From Sinorhizobium shofinae (GTDB lineage Bacteria > Pseudomonadota > Alphaproteobacteria > Rhizobiales > Rhizobiaceae): 64,000 nucleotides of DNA. The position numbers and the translations under genes are program-made. Every line of letters starts with the position of its first letter. Position 1 is the stretch's first letter. The notes below the pieces were generated by a model. That model did no database searches, had not been told where the DNA came from, and was given only the letters and a program-made list of their open reading frames with translations. The stretch spans positions 148,510 to 212,509 of the forward strand of contig MBFK01000004.1 in assembly GCA_001704765.1 (NCBI GenBank). Direction: 5' to 3'. Shown here piece by piece: positions 41,748-52,107 of the stretch.

Positions 41748-42446
41748 TCAATTCTGTTCCGCTTCGCGAAGACGATAGCCGACGCCTGTTTCCGTGGTGA
41801 TGTATTGGGGCTGGTCCGGGATGCGCTCGATCTTCTGGCGAAGCTGGCGCACATAGACCCTCAGATACTGAACATCCGTCGATCCTCCCCAGATCTGGTT
41901 CAACAAGTGCTGGTGCGTGATGACCTTGCCCGCGTACTGCACGAGAATGCGCAGGATGTCGTATTCCTTGGGCGACAGCTTGACTTCCTTGTCCGCCACC
42001 TTGACGATCCGTTTCACCAGGTCGACGGAAAGGTCGCCGGTCTTGAAGATGGGCCGTTCGCCCTGCTGCTGCAGCCTGTGCCGCAGCGCGACGCGGATGC
42101 GCGCGGCGAGCTCCTTCATTCCGAATGGCTTGGTGACGTAGTCATCGGCACCAATTTCCAGCGCCTTGACGATGCCGGTTTCGTCGGTCCGGCTGGAAAG
42201 CACCACGACTGGCAGTTCCAATGCGTCGCTGCGCCATTTTGCCAGGAGATCATGGCCGGCCATGTCCGGTAGGCCAAGGTCGAGAAGGATCAGATCCGGC
42301 TGCTCTTCAGCAACCTGGCTTATCGCATCCCTGGCATTGATTGCTTCGAGCACCGTATAGCCCTCGCTCGTCAACCCGACTCTGAGCAGTTTTCGGATCG
42401 CGGGCTCGTCGTCCACGACGAGTATTTTCACGTTTGAGACTGTCAT
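41748..42446 (-). CDS. kdpE: KdpE response regulator
   Basis: OmpR-type regulator of 232 residues that activates kdp transcription. The receiver domain starts VKILVVDDEPAIRKLLRVGL, with the phosphoacceptor Asp in LILLDLGLPDM and the switch Lys in DYVTKPFGMKELAARIR. The winged-helix output domain is at about residues 130-228 (VRQLRQKIERIPDQPQYITT). The true start is the ATG at 42446, which overlaps the kdpD stop (ATGA). The frame open upstream is noise inside kdpD. Confidence 0.95.
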   Translation of the reverse strand: MTVSNVKILVVDDEPAIRKLLRVGLTSEGYTVLEAINARDAISQVAEEQPDLILLDLGLPDMAGHDLLAKWRSDALELPVVVLSSRTDETGIVKALEIGADDYVTKPFGMKELAARIRVALRHRLQQQGERPIFKTGDLSVDLVKRIVKVADKEVKLSPKEYDILRILVQYAGKVITHQHLLNQIWGGSTDVQYLRVYVRQLRQKIERIPDQPQYITTETGVGYRLREAEQN

Positions 42447-45148
42447 GTCAGATCTTCCACATGTGGCGTTTCGGTCGGGATCGGCATTGTGATGGTAAAA
42501 ATCGCTCCCAACCGATCCGTTCTGTTTCCCGCCGAAATCGTTCCGCCCATAGCCTCGATAAAGCCTCTGCAAATCGAAAGGCCGAGACCGGTGCCCGCGC
42601 GGACATAATCGCCCTTGCGGACGCGATAGAAGCTGTCGAACACGCGCTCGAGATCACCGCTCGGAATACCAGGACCTTCGTCCATGACCTGAAGAGTGAC
42701 GGCGCTCCCTTCGACCCACGCGCGAACCCTGATCGTCGAGCCTGACGGAGCATACTTGGCCGCATTGTCGAGCAGGTTAAACAGCACCTGCTCGAAGAGG
42801 ACGGGGTCGAGCTTCAACATCGGCAAATCGGGGGGGATATCGATCGCCGTCTTGTGGCGCGCCAGCATCTTGCCGGCCCGGCGCAGGGCCGTGCCGACGA
42901 CATCTCCGACGTAGTGGAAGGAGGTGTTCGGCTCGGTCGCGCCGGACTCGATCCTTGTCATGTCGAGCAGATTGGCGATGAAGCGGTTGAGCCGCTCCGA
43001 CTCGTCAACGACCGTCGAAAGCAGATCCGTGCGGTCGTCTTCTGGCATCGCGCCGGAATAGTCGCGCAATGTGCCGGCCGCTCCCATGATGGCTGCCAGC
43101 GGCGTCTTGAGGTCGTGGGAGATGGACGTGAGGAGAGCGGAACGAAGCCGGTCCGCTTCGGCGGCCAAGCGCCCCCGGTCCACGTCGGCGACCAACTGCA
43201 CCCGCTCGATCGCTAGCGCAGCCTGATCTGCCAGGGCATCGAACAGCCGCTGCTGCTCCGGCGTCAGAAGTGGGCCCTGCTTGTCATTATCGAGACCGAC
43301 GACGCCGATGGCGGTGCGCCCGGTCCTCAGCGGCAGATAAAGACGCTTGGCTCCCGGCAGCGTGTCGGCGCCTCGACCCGCAGGCCGATCATTTTCCCAT
43401 GCCCAGCGCGCCGCGGCGATATCCGCGTCAACGAGCGTATCGTCGGGCGGATAGCCTGCCTTGACCGCAATTGTGTCGTCCTCGGGCAGAAGGATCACCA
43501 CTCGAACCTTGAGCATCGACGCGACCTGGTGCGCGGTTGCCCACAAAACGTCATCGAGTGTTCCGGTGCTCGCGAGCTTCTTCGAGAAGAGATAAAGGTC
43601 CTCCGTCGTCCTGGCGCGCTGCCTGGCCGCAGCGGCCTGGCGTTGAACACGCGCCGTCAGGTTGCTCGCCGTAACCGCGACCACCAGGAAAAAAACCAGC
43701 GTCAGGACGCTTTCCGGGTCCCGGATTGTCAGCGTGTACCGCGGCTCTAGAAAGAAGAAGTTGAAGGCCAGCGCGCTGACAATGCAGGCATAGAGGGCGG
43801 GCCCCAAGCCCGCCGTCACGGCCGAGGTGAGAACGGCGATCAGGAACACGAGCGCCAGATTGCGGACGTCCAGAACCTGGTCGAGAAGCGCGCTGAACGC
43901 GAGCGCAATCGAGATGTACAGCGTGCTGAGAAGGTAGGGCTGGAACTTGAACTGTTTCGGGGGCGGCGCGGTCTTCACGCCCCTTGAGGCTGGCGGCGCG
44001 CGCTCCATGCCGGATACCACGTGCACGCTGATATCACCGGCGTGCCGGATCAGGTCATGCGATACCGATCCTTCGATCAGTTCCCGCCAGCGCGGCTTGT
44101 TCGGTTTTCCCGTCACCACATGCGTGAAATTGTTGGCTGCGGCATGCCGAAGAATGTCCCGCGCCACGCTCTGCCCCGGGATGGTCATGGCCTCACCGCC
44201 CAATTGCTCGGCAAGCCGCAAATGCGAAGCCAGCCGGTCTTTGTCGGCGTCGGGCAGGTTGATGGATCCGGACGTCTCGACATGGATTGCGGTCCAGGGT
44301 GCCCGCAACCTGTCCGCCTGCCGCTTTGCGTAGCGGACAAGGGCCGCGCCGCGCGGATGATGGTCGATGCAAACAAGCACGCGGTCTCCCGCCGCCCAGG
44401 GACCCGGGATCGCGTGCGCCTGCATATGGCTCAGAAGCTGGTCATCTACGCGCTCGGCGGTGCGGCGCAGCGCGAGTTCGCGCAAGGCCGTCAGATTGCC
44501 GGGAGAAAAGTAATTGGCTATCGCCCGCTTTGCTGTCGTCGGTAGATAGACCTTTCCCTCATGCAAGCGCTTGATGAGATCATCGGGGGTGAGATCGATG
44601 ATCTCGACGTCGTCGGCACGGTCGATGATCGAGTCGGGCACCGTCTCTCGCACCCGGATCCGAGTAATCTGCGCGACGATGTCGTTGAGGCTTTCGATAT
44701 GCTGGACATTCAGCGTCGAATAGACGTCGATCCCTTGGGCGAGGATTTCCTCCACGTCCAGGTAGCGCTTAGAATGGCGGCTGCCGTCGACATTGGTGTG
44801 CGCCAGCTCGTCGACGAGGACCAGTTGCGGACGTCGCGCGAGGATGGCGTCGAGGTCCATTTCATCGAGGATGCGGCCCTTATATTCGACCTTGCGGCGG
44901 GGCATGACCTCGTAACCGTCGACAAGTGCCTGGGTCTCCTGGCGGCCATGGGTCTCGACGACGCCGATGATGACGTCGATGCCCTCGGATTTCCGCGCGC
45001 GACCTGAGACCAGCATCTCGTACGTCTTGCCCACTCCCGGCGCAGCACCCAGAAAGATCTTCAGGCGTCCGCGCGCCTCGCGTTCGGCATTCTCGAGGAG
45101 AGCGTCGGGCGAAGGCCTTGCATCGACGTCGCGTCTTTCGTCAGGCAT
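42443..45148 (-). CDS. kdpD: KdpD sensor histidine kinase
   Basis: Membrane kinase of 901 residues that senses K+ limitation. It has the N-terminal KdpD domain with Walker A GAAPGVGKT at residues 34-42 and Walker B-like LVLVDELAHTN, a USP-like domain, four membrane segments near the middle, a GAF-like region, then the kinase core: ISHDLKTPLAAIMGAAGTL (phospho-His), LLDNAAKYAPSG, DEGPGIPSGDLERVF and GTGLGLSICRGF. The ATG at 45148 is chosen from the standard PDERR-type start. It follows kdpC by 58 bases and overlaps kdpE. Confidence 0.95.
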   Translation of the reverse strand: MPDERRDVDARPSPDALLENAEREARGRLKIFLGAAPGVGKTYEMLVSGRARKSEGIDVIIGVVETHGRQETQALVDGYEVMPRRKVEYKGRILDEMDLDAILARRPQLVLVDELAHTNVDGSRHSKRYLDVEEILAQGIDVYSTLNVQHIESLNDIVAQITRIRVRETVPDSIIDRADDVEIIDLTPDDLIKRLHEGKVYLPTTAKRAIANYFSPGNLTALRELALRRTAERVDDQLLSHMQAHAIPGPWAAGDRVLVCIDHHPRGAALVRYAKRQADRLRAPWTAIHVETSGSINLPDADKDRLASHLRLAEQLGGEAMTIPGQSVARDILRHAAANNFTHVVTGKPNKPRWRELIEGSVSHDLIRHAGDISVHVVSGMERAPPASRGVKTAPPPKQFKFQPYLLSTLYISIALAFSALLDQVLDVRNLALVFLIAVLTSAVTAGLGPALYACIVSALAFNFFFLEPRYTLTIRDPESVLTLVFFLVVAVTASNLTARVQRQAAAARQRARTTEDLYLFSKKLASTGTLDDVLWATAHQVASMLKVRVVILLPEDDTIAVKAGYPPDDTLVDADIAAARWAWENDRPAGRGADTLPGAKRLYLPLRTGRTAIGVVGLDNDKQGPLLTPEQQRLFDALADQAALAIERVQLVADVDRGRLAAEADRLRSALLTSISHDLKTPLAAIMGAAGTLRDYSGAMPEDDRTDLLSTVVDESERLNRFIANLLDMTRIESGATEPNTSFHYVGDVVGTALRRAGKMLARHKTAIDIPPDLPMLKLDPVLFEQVLFNLLDNAAKYAPSGSTIRVRAWVEGSAVTLQVMDEGPGIPSGDLERVFDSFYRVRKGDYVRAGTGLGLSICRGFIEAMGGTISAGNRTDRLGAIFTITMPIPTETPHVEDLT

Positions 45149-45206
45149 TGATTCGCATTCCCATCGCGGTCCAAGGCCGGGGCCGTGTTGGCCCCAGCCC
45201 ATTCCC

Positions 45207-45776
45207 TTATCGAGCAGCAGCGCCGTCAAGCGCAAGGTTCAATGCCAGAACATTGACCGTAGGCTCACCTATGAAGCCAAGCTCCCGGTCTTCGATATGG
45301 TCGTCGACCAGCGCTTTGACCGAGGCTTCATCGAGACCGCGCGCCTTGGCGACATGGGGCACCTGGAAATAAGCCGCCTCGGGCGAGATATGCGGATCGA
45401 GGCCGCTGCCCGACGTCGTTACCAGGTCCATCGGCACCGGGGCAGCGGGGTTCGTCGCCTTCAGCGCCTCGACGTCGCCCTTGATGCGGTCGATCAACTT
45501 CGCGTTGGTCGGACCGAGGTTGGAGCCGCTGGAGCCGGCGGCGTTGTAACCGTCGCCGGCAGCGGAGGGCCGGCCATGGAAATACCGGTCGCTGGTGAAG
45601 GCCTGACCGATCAGTTCGGAGCCGATCACCTTTCCGTCTTTCTCGATCAGGCTTCCGTTCGCCTGATGCGGGAAGAGGACCTGGGCGATACCGGTCATTC
45701 CGAGCGGGTAGACCAATCCGGTCAATACCGTCAGGGCGAAGATCATGACGATGGCGGGTTTTACTTGCTTCCACAT
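45207..45776 (-). CDS. kdpC: K+-transporting ATPase subunit C
   Basis: Single-span subunit (189 residues) that stabilises the KdpAB complex and raises ATP affinity. The N-terminal membrane segment [20 protein letters not shown] is followed by [20 protein letters not shown] and the [20 protein letters not shown] signature. It follows kdpB by 11 bases. All family motifs are intact. Confidence 0.95.
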   Translation of the reverse strand: MWKQVKPAIVMIFALTVLTGLVYPLGMTGIAQVLFPHQANGSLIEKDGKVIGSELIGQAFTSDRYFHGRPSAAGDGYNAAGSSGSNLGPTNAKLIDRIKGDVEALKATNPAAPVPMDLVTTSGSGLDPHISPEAAYFQVPHVAKARGLDEASVKALVDDHIEDRELGFIGEPTVNVLALNLALDGAAAR

Positions 45777-45787
45777 GGGAGCGATCC

Positions 45788-47875
45788 TTATGCGAGGCCT
45801 AGCGTCGTGATGGCGACGTCGATCACTTTGATGCCGATGAAGGGAACGATGATGCCACCGAGGCCGTAGATCAGCAGATTGCGCGACAAGAGCGCGCCTG
45901 CGCCTATCGGCCGGTATTTCACGCCTTTGAGCGAAAGCGGAATCAACGCGACGATGATCAGGGCGTTGAAGATGATCGCCGAGAGAATTGCGCTCTCAGG
46001 CGTCTTGAGGCCCATGATGTTGAGGGCGCCGAGCTGCGGATAGAACGCCAGGAACATTGCCGGGATGATGGCGAAGTACTTGGCGACGTCGTTGGCGATG
46101 GAGAAGGTCGTCAAGGCGCCGCGCGTCATCAGCAATTGCTTGCCGATCTCGACGATCTCGATGAGCTTCGTCGGGTCGGAATCGAGGTCGACCATGTTGC
46201 CGGCTTCACGCGCCGCCACCGTGCCCGTGTTCATGGCGACGCCGACGTCCGCCTGGGCGAGCGCGGGCGCGTCGTTCGTCCCGTCGCCGCACATCGCGAC
46301 GAGCTTGCCTTTCGCCTGCTCCTCGCGGATGAGACTGAGCTTGTTCTCCGGCGTGGCCTGGGCCAAGAAGTCGTCGACGCCCGCTTCCGCCGCGATCGCC
46401 GCAGCAGTCATCGGATTGTCGCCGGTGATCATCACCGTGCGGATGCCCATGCGGCGCAATTCGGCGAAGCGTTCCTTGATGCCGCCTTTGACGATATCCT
46501 TGAGATGGACGACACCGAGCAGTCGACTGTCCTTGACGACGGCAAGGGGCGTGCCACCCGCCTTGGCAATCTCGGCGGCGATGGCCTGAAGCTCGCGGAT
46601 CGCCTGCGGTTCACGCACGACCACGCTTGCAGTGCCGTTGCCGGCCGCGACAGTGGTGCGATCGACGTGCTGAAGAACCGCGTCGACCGCCCCCTTGCGG
46701 ATGCTGGAGCCGTCGAAATCAACGCCACTCATCCGGCTTTGCGCCGTGAACGGCACGAAGTGGGCATGCAGACTTCCCATGTCGCGGGCGCGGATGCCGT
46801 ATCTCTCCTTGGCGAGCACGACGATGGAGCGGCCCTCCGGCGTCTCGTCGGCGAGCGAGGCAAGTTGCGCGGCATCCGCCAATTCCTGCTCGCTGACGCC
46901 GCGAACCGGCTTGAATTCCGTGGCCTGGCGATTGCCGAGCGTGATGGTGCCGGTCTTGTCGAGCAGCAGCGTATCGACGTCGCCCGCCGCCTCGACTGCG
47001 CGGCCGGACATCGCAAGCACGTTGAAGCGCACGAGCCGGTCCATGCCGGCAATACCGATCGCGGACAGAAGCGCGCCGATCGTCGTCGGTATCAGCGTGA
47101 CGAAGAGTGCGACGAGAATGAGCCCCGGGATGTAACCGCCAGCATAGGTAGCGAAGCTCGGGATTGTCGCCGTCGCCAGAACGAAGATCAGCGTCATGCC
47201 GGCAAGCAGGATGTTGAGCGCGATCTCGTTGGGCGTCTTTAGCCGCTCGGCGCCTTCGACGAGCGCGATCATGCGGTCGATGAACGTCGAGCCCGACGCC
47301 GCGGTGATCCGGACGCGGATCCAGTCGGAGAGCACCTGCGTGCCGCCGGTGACGGCGGACCGGTCACCCCCCGATTCGCGGATGACCGGCGCGGATTCGC
47401 CGGTAATCGCCGCCTCATTGACCGAGGCGACGCCTTCGATGACTTCGCCGTCCGAGGGGATGATGTCCCCCGCTTCGACGAGTACGACGTCGCCGACCTT
47501 CAGGCTCGTGCCGGGGACGATCTTGACGTTCCTGATATCGTCGCCCTTCAGCAGCTTCGCCTGGGTTTCCGTGCGCGTGCGACGCAGCGATTCCGCCTGT
47601 GCCTTGCCGCGGCCCTCGGCCACCGCTTCGGCAAAATTGGCGAATAGTACGGTGAACCAGAGCCAGATGACGATCTGGAAGGAGAAACCGATGTTCCCCC
47701 CGCCGGCGATCAGATCACGGACAAGCAGGACAGTGGTCAAAGCGGAGACGACGGCGACGACGAACATCACCGGGTTCCTGGCGAGCGTCTTCGGATTGAG
47801 TTTCCGGAAGGCATCGCCGATGGCGGGTATGAGGATGCGAGCGTCCATGATGCTCGTGGTTTTGGACTGGCTCAT
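45788..47875 (-). CDS. kdpB: K+-transporting P-type ATPase subunit B
   Basis: Catalytic subunit (695 residues) that hydrolyses ATP to drive high-affinity K+ uptake. It carries the phosphorylation site [14 protein letters not shown] (Asp near residue 310), the actuator TGES ([16 protein letters not shown]) and the hinge [20 protein letters not shown]. About seven membrane segments are seen. Its start overlaps the stop of the 57-residue protein (ATGA), which suggests translational coupling. Confidence 0.97.
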   Translation of the reverse strand: MSQSKTTSIMDARILIPAIGDAFRKLNPKTLARNPVMFVVAVVSALTTVLLVRDLIAGGGNIGFSFQIVIWLWFTVLFANFAEAVAEGRGKAQAESLRRTRTETQAKLLKGDDIRNVKIVPGTSLKVGDVVLVEAGDIIPSDGEVIEGVASVNEAAITGESAPVIRESGGDRSAVTGGTQVLSDWIRVRITAASGSTFIDRMIALVEGAERLKTPNEIALNILLAGMTLIFVLATATIPSFATYAGGYIPGLILVALFVTLIPTTIGALLSAIGIAGMDRLVRFNVLAMSGRAVEAAGDVDTLLLDKTGTITLGNRQATEFKPVRGVSEQELADAAQLASLADETPEGRSIVVLAKERYGIRARDMGSLHAHFVPFTAQSRMSGVDFDGSSIRKGAVDAVLQHVDRTTVAAGNGTASVVVREPQAIRELQAIAAEIAKAGGTPLAVVKDSRLLGVVHLKDIVKGGIKERFAELRRMGIRTVMITGDNPMTAAAIAAEAGVDDFLAQATPENKLSLIREEQAKGKLVAMCGDGTNDAPALAQADVGVAMNTGTVAAREAGNMVDLDSDPTKLIEIVEIGKQLLMTRGALTTFSIANDVAKYFAIIPAMFLAFYPQLGALNIMGLKTPESAILSAIIFNALIIVALIPLSLKGVKYRPIGAGALLSRNLLIYGLGGIIVPFIGIKVIDVAITTLGLA

Positions 47876-48048
47876 AGGAGACTCCAGCTGAATGTTGTGA
47901 ACGCCTTGCCGATGAGCACGAGCAGCGTCATCCCGCCCAAGATCAGGCAGAGGATGGTCGAGACCCGCGGCGGCCGCGCTGCTCCCGGCGCCGGGTGCTC
48001 GGCGCCGGGATGGGACGGTTTGCGTGAATGACGGATTAGGTGAGCCAT
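47872..48048 (-). CDS. Small membrane protein between kdpA and kdpB, 57 residues
   Basis: Not a standard Kdp subunit. It starts [15 protein letters not shown], with a basic Pro-rich N-terminus, followed by one hydrophobic segment ([20 protein letters not shown]). The ATG at 48048 lies 10 bases after the kdpA stop, and its stop overlaps the kdpB start (ATGA), so it is embedded in the operon and probably translated. It may be a KdpF-like stabilising peptide or an assembly factor for KdpB; there is no direct evidence. Confidence 0.65.
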   Translation of the reverse strand: MAHLIRHSRKPSHPGAEHPAPGAARPPRVSTILCLILGGMTLLVLIGKAFTTFSWSLL

Positions 48049-48058
48049 GACGCCACCG

Positions 48059-49762
48059 TCAGAAGGTCTGCCCGAGGAGCATGGCAAGATGCTCGACGAT
48101 CGGGCCGACCGCGAGGGCCGGGAAGAACGTCAGCCCGCCAACGATCAGGATGACGCCGCTGAGCAAGCCGACAAAGAGCGCTCCGTCGGTTGGAAACGTG
48201 CCTGCGGAAGCGGGTACGGTCTTCTTGGCCACGAGTGAGCCGGCGATCGCCAATGCCGGGATGATGACCAGGAAGCGACCCATCAGCATCGCGATGCCGA
48301 GCGTGATGTTGTACCAGGTCGTATTGCCCGTCAGGCCGCCGAAGGCAGAGCCGTTGTTCGCCGCCGCCGACGTATAGGCGTAGAGGATCTCCGAGAAGCC
48401 GTGCGGACCGGGATTGGCGATCGACGCCACTGCGTGGGGCAGCAGGACCGCGATCGCCGTAAGAACCAGCATTGCGAGCGGAAGGCACAGGATGGCAAGA
48501 ACCGCCATTTTGACCTCCTTAGCCTCGATCTTCTTGCCGAGATATTCCGGCGTGCGACCAACCATCAGACCGGCCACAAAGATCGCCAGGACGACGAACA
48601 AAAGGATGCCGTAGAAGCCTGCGCCAACGCCGCCGACGATGATCTCGCCGAGCTCCATATTGATCAGCGGGATGAGACCGCCAAGCGCCGTGAAGCTGTC
48701 ATGCATCGCGTTGACGGCGCCGCAGGAGGCCGCCGTCGTGATGACGGCGAAGAGGGCAGACAAGGAAATACCGAAGCGAACTTCCTTGCCTTCCATGTTG
48801 CCGCCTTCGAGCCCGAGCGCGTGGACGAGCGGATTACCGGCAGCCTCCGCCCAGTAGCAGACGACGACGCCGGCAAGAAACAGGACCCCCATGGTCGCAA
48901 AGATCGCCCCGCCCTGACGCTGGTTGCCGACCATGCGCCCGAAGACGTTGGTGAGCGCTGCCCCGATCGCGAAGATCGAAACCATCTGGATGAGATTGGA
49001 GATCGCATCCGGGTTCTCGAACGGATGGGCGGCGTTGGCGTTGAAGAAGCCGCCACCATTGGTGCCCAGCATCTTGATGGCGACCTGCGACGCGACCGGG
49101 CCGACAGCGATCGTCTGGCGCACGCCTTCGAGCGTCGTGGCTTCGACATAGGCGTCGAGGGTCTGGGGCATGCCGAGGTAGACATAGACGAGGGTCAGCA
49201 CCACGCAGAGCGGCAGCAGAACGTAGAGCGTGGCCCTGGTCAGGTCGACCCAGAAGTTGCCGATCGACTTCACCGATGCCCTGGAAAATCCGCGGATCAG
49301 CGCCACGGCAATGGCGACACCGGTTGCCGCCGAGACGAAGTTCTGCACGGTGAGGCCGGCCATCTGCACGAGATAGGACATCGTGCTCTCGCCGCCATAG
49401 TTCTGCCAGTTCGTGTTGGTCATGAAGCTGGCGGCGGTGTTGAAGGCAAGTTCCGGCGGGACGGCGGCCATGCCGGCCGGATTGAACGGCAACGCGCCTT
49501 GAAGGCGCTGGAGAATGTAGAGCAGCAGGAATCCCGCCAGGTTGAAGAACAGAAGGGCGGCCGTGTAGGTCGTCCAATGCTGTTCCTCCCGCTCGCTTGT
49601 GCCGGCGATTGCATAGAGACCGCGCTCAACTGGACCGAAGATCCATGAAAGAAGCGTGCGCTCGCCGTTGAAGACGCGCGTCATGTAGCCGCCGAGCGGC
49701 TTCACCAGCACGGTGACGATCCCGCAGAAGACAAGGATCTGTATCCATCCGTTGATAGTCAT
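48059..49762 (-). CDS. kdpA: K+-transporting ATPase subunit A
   Basis: Channel-like subunit (567 residues) that binds and passes K+. The selectivity-filter loops typical of the SKT superfamily are visible, including [32 protein letters not shown] and NNGSAFGGL. About ten membrane segments are present. The ATG at 49762 follows kdpF by 33 bases. A long opposite-strand frame (48401-49648) is a shadow. Confidence 0.96.
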   Translation of the reverse strand: MTINGWIQILVFCGIVTVLVKPLGGYMTRVFNGERTLLSWIFGPVERGLYAIAGTSEREEQHWTTYTAALLFFNLAGFLLLYILQRLQGALPFNPAGMAAVPPELAFNTAASFMTNTNWQNYGGESTMSYLVQMAGLTVQNFVSAATGVAIAVALIRGFSRASVKSIGNFWVDLTRATLYVLLPLCVVLTLVYVYLGMPQTLDAYVEATTLEGVRQTIAVGPVASQVAIKMLGTNGGGFFNANAAHPFENPDAISNLIQMVSIFAIGAALTNVFGRMVGNQRQGGAIFATMGVLFLAGVVVCYWAEAAGNPLVHALGLEGGNMEGKEVRFGISLSALFAVITTAASCGAVNAMHDSFTALGGLIPLINMELGEIIVGGVGAGFYGILLFVVLAIFVAGLMVGRTPEYLGKKIEAKEVKMAVLAILCLPLAMLVLTAIAVLLPHAVASIANPGPHGFSEILYAYTSAAANNGSAFGGLTGNTTWYNITLGIAMLMGRFLVIIPALAIAGSLVAKKTVPASAGTFPTDGALFVGLLSGVILIVGGLTFFPALAVGPIVEHLAMLLGQTF

Positions 49763-49795
49763 GGGTATGGCTTTCCGAGCATTATGCCTTGGCGA

Positions 49796-49885
49796 TCAGA
49801 AGCGCTCCGGGCGAATGAGGGCGTAGGTCAGGTAGATGAGAAGGAATACGGTCACTGCGCCACCGAGGGTGTATTCAACGAGCAT
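49796..49885 (-). CDS. kdpF: KdpF microprotein, 29 residues
   Basis: A single membrane helix read from the minus strand: MLVEYTLGGAVTVFLLIYLT followed by YALIRPERF and TGA at 49796. The C-terminal LIRPERF is the hallmark of KdpF, a lipid-like stabiliser of the KdpABC complex. Directly upstream of kdpA, as expected. The gene is shorter than most ORF finders accept. Confidence 0.92.
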   Translation of the reverse strand: MLVEYTLGGAVTVFLLIYLTYALIRPERF

Positions 49886-49900
49886 CTTTCCACTCCGCCA

Positions 49901-49981
49901 CTAGAGGTTGCAACACGCCCTGACGTAGACAAACGATAAGGCGAAAAACACGATGCCTATTGCGAGAACGACAATGTCCAT
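49901..49981 (-). CDS. 26-residue membrane microprotein upstream of kdpF
   Basis: From an ATG at 49981 the minus strand encodes MDIVVLAIGIVFFALSFVYV and then RACCNL, stop at 49901. It is one hydrophobic helix with a short cationic, Cys-containing end, preceded by AGGA. It lies 15 bases before the kdpF start, so it is the first gene of the operon. Similar short frames with a FALSxxYVRxC pattern occur at this position in other bacteria (recollection, not a search). The function is unknown; a further Kdp accessory peptide is likely. Confidence 0.7.
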   Translation of the reverse strand: MDIVVLAIGIVFFALSFVYVRACCNL

Positions 49982-50440
49982 GTCGATGATTCCTGTGCGT
50001 TGTTCCACTTGCCACGCATCACCCGGAGGAAGCGCCTGACCAGGTGATCGCGATCGCGTGCACATCCCCGCCGCAACGATCGAGGCGATGCGGCGCGTGG
50101 ATGAATCCGGGCGAGAATATGGCTCCGAACCGCATAAAGGTTCGAGAGAGGCTCAAGAGGAAAGAAATAGGATTTCTATAGGAATTTGGCTGGCCGCCCG
50201 GCCCTCTGGCCGCATATGCGCGGATCGCGCTGCAACGAGATCAAGCAAACGCCTGACCGGAACGAAGTGATGGGTCATGGAGCGATCTACCGCGCCAGCC
50301 CCAATACAATGACCTGGGGAGATTGACGAAATTCTCGTTGGGCCAGGTCAATTCGCTCGTGCTGGGGTGCTGGCGGTGCGCTACGGGGCAGCTGCAAGCG
50401 AGTTTGAGCGCATCGAAGCAAACATCGAGGCGACATTTCT
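49982..50440. other. Upstream region of the kdp operon, no gene seen
   Basis: About 460 bases. An AT-rich patch at 50158-50188 contains GGATTTCTATAGGAATTT, an imperfect palindrome around CTATAG, which could be the kdp promoter or a KdpE site. Short frames in this region show no family similarity. Confidence 0.4.
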
Positions 50441-50908
50441 TCAGGTATCACGGGCCAGGCGACGCACAAGACCTCGCCGACCGCGTTCCATGACGACTGC
50501 ATGGTTCCAATTGAAGACAGGCTTTAGGATGAATGAAAGTCTGACCATCCACGGCTTCGTGACCTTGACGATCCAGTCATAGCGGACATTGCATTTCAAA
50601 CCGTCGGGGCGCAGCGTCCATCGACCGACGCCATCGAGCTCGCCCGAAGCTCTCCCCTCGATGATAGACAGCGGTTCTATCCTGGTCGTTTCCATTTCGA
50701 AGGCCAACTCATAGGGCAATGCAGTGGACCATTTCATCCGATGGACGGCGCCAATGCCGGCCTCGTCGCCTTGGCGCAGAAGCGTGACCTGCTTTACCGA
50801 GGGCCACCAGTCCGGCCAGGTCTCGGGCGTGTTCAGCACTCGCCAGACATCCTCGACAGAGGCGTCGATGGTCCATGTCGTGACAAGATGAAACTCGGTC
50901 GATGACAT
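50441..50908 (-). CDS. SRPBCC-family protein (polyketide cyclase/START-like)
   Basis: A 155-residue helix-grip protein. The N-terminal TTWTIDASVEDVWRVLNTPE and WPDWWPSVKQV are typical of the SRPBCC/polyketide cyclase 2 family, which binds hydrophobic ligands. The ligand is unknown. No signal peptide. It ends in a basic tail (MERGRRGLVRRLARDT). It stands alone between kdp and ribB. Confidence 0.8.
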   Translation of the reverse strand: MSSTEFHLVTTWTIDASVEDVWRVLNTPETWPDWWPSVKQVTLLRQGDEAGIGAVHRMKWSTALPYELAFEMETTRIEPLSIIEGRASGELDGVGRWTLRPDGLKCNVRYDWIVKVTKPWMVRLSFILKPVFNWNHAVVMERGRRGLVRRLARDT

Positions 50909-51075
50909 CGCAAACCCGCCTTCGCCGATGCAGAGGCACTGACGATACAGCTTTGCAATAATAGTCCATCCGATTGGCGCCTAAAATAGCGCGGCTCCCC
51001 GGCGCTTGGGAGCCGCCGCTCGCAGGGATCGAGCGTCCTGAGACTACTCACGAATGCCGGGGATCCGGCGCGTGA

Positions 51076-51726
51076 CTATGCCACCGACCTGATATCAGCA
51101 GGCGCCAACTCACGGACGCATTCCTGTCGCCTTACGTAAGCAATCAGGTCTTTGATTGTGTTCAGCCGCAGAGCGTGCGCTTGGGCGAAACGCTTGAGTT
51201 CCGGAAGACGCGCCATCGTGCCGTCATCGTTTGCTACCTCACAAATCACTCCGGAGGGGACCAATCCGGCCAATCGCGCCAACTCCACTGCCGCTTCCGT
51301 ATGCCCGGGGCGGGCGAGAACGCCTTCTGGGTTTGCGCGCAGCGGGAAAATGTGCCCCGGCCGAGCAAAGTCGTCGGGCTCAGATTTTTCGTCGATAAGG
51401 GCGAGGACCGTTGCCGCGCGATCCGCAGCCGAGATACCGGTGGTGGTGCCGTGAAGGTAGTCGACGGAAACGGTGAATGCCGTTTTGTGGAACTCGGTGT
51501 TGTTAGGCACCATCAGGGGAATGTCGAGCGCGTCGAGGCGTTCGCCTTCCATCGCAACGCATATCAAACCCCGAGCATGCTTCATCATGAAGGCTATCGT
51601 TTCGGGGGTCACCGCTTGCGACGCCACGACAATGTCGCCTTCGTTTTCCCGGTCCTCGTCGTCAACGACGACCACCATCTCCCCGCGAGCAATGGCCGCT
51701 ATCGCATCCTCAATTTTCGAAATCAT
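51076..51726 (-). CDS. ribB: 3,4-Dihydroxy-2-butanone 4-phosphate synthase
   Basis: Makes the four-carbon precursor of riboflavin from ribulose 5-phosphate. It has 216 residues, the stand-alone form without a GTP cyclohydrolase II domain. Active-site segments are VVVDDEDRENEGDIVVAS, SVDYLHGTTTGISAADRA, RPGHIFPLRA and RPGHTEAAVELARLAGL. It is a single gene under an FMN riboswitch located 130 bases upstream. The start ATG at 51726 has AAAGG before it. Confidence 0.96.
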   Translation of the reverse strand: MISKIEDAIAAIARGEMVVVVDDEDRENEGDIVVASQAVTPETIAFMMKHARGLICVAMEGERLDALDIPLMVPNNTEFHKTAFTVSVDYLHGTTTGISAADRAATVLALIDEKSEPDDFARPGHIFPLRANPEGVLARPGHTEAAVELARLAGLVPSGVICEVANDDGTMARLPELKRFAQAHALRLNTIKDLIAYVRRQECVRELAPADIRSVA

Positions 51727-51749
51727 GCTTTCAAGCCTTTCAAGGGTCG

Positions 51750-51765
51750 CGCCGGTGCTCCGGCG
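51750..51765 (-). promoter_or_regulatory. Expression-platform hairpin between FMN riboswitch and ribB
   Basis: A perfect 6-bp GC stem CGCCGG (51750-51755) / CCGGCG (51760-51765) with a TGCT loop. It lies between the aptamer and the ribB start. No T-run follows, so control is more likely at translation than by termination; an alternative pairing with the aptamer could not be worked out by eye. Confidence 0.45.
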
Positions 51766-51855
51766 AGTTTGCGTCGCTCATGCCATCGATGAGCGGACGA
51801 TTTTCCCTTGGGCGAACAAGGCATCAGCGCCTCCAGGCTGAAGGCGCGATCCGCA

Positions 51856-51996
51856 TTGCTCTCTTCCATCCGGACTGTACCGTCGGCTCCGGCCTCGCAC
51901 CGGATCTGCTGACCTTCCGGCTTGACCGGAAGCGCTCGCGGGCTCCGGGATCACTCCCGATACCGCCGGTGGGGAATTTCACCCCGCCCTGAGAAC
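51856..51996 (-). promoter_or_regulatory. FMN riboswitch (RFN element) of ribB
   Basis: Read on the minus strand it shows the conserved RFN blocks in order: AGGGCGGGGTGAAATTCCCC, ACCGGCGGT, AGCCCGCGAGCG, GGTCAGCAGATCCGGTG, CCGGAGCCGACGGT and AGTCCGGATGGAAGAGAGC. This is a full six-stem aptamer that represses riboflavin genes when FMN is abundant. Confidence 0.95.
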
Positions 51997-52107
51997 AGGG
52001 CCAACATAGGTTCTAAATACGCCGAAGCGCAAGTCCTTCTGCGACCTTGCGCTGCATATCTTCGCCGTTCCAGCGTGAACACACTGTCTCGCAAAGTCGT
52101 CAGGAAC

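Noticed and set aside
48401..49648. A 415-codon plus-strand frame opposite kdpA
   Set aside because: Charged, low-similarity shadow of kdpA.
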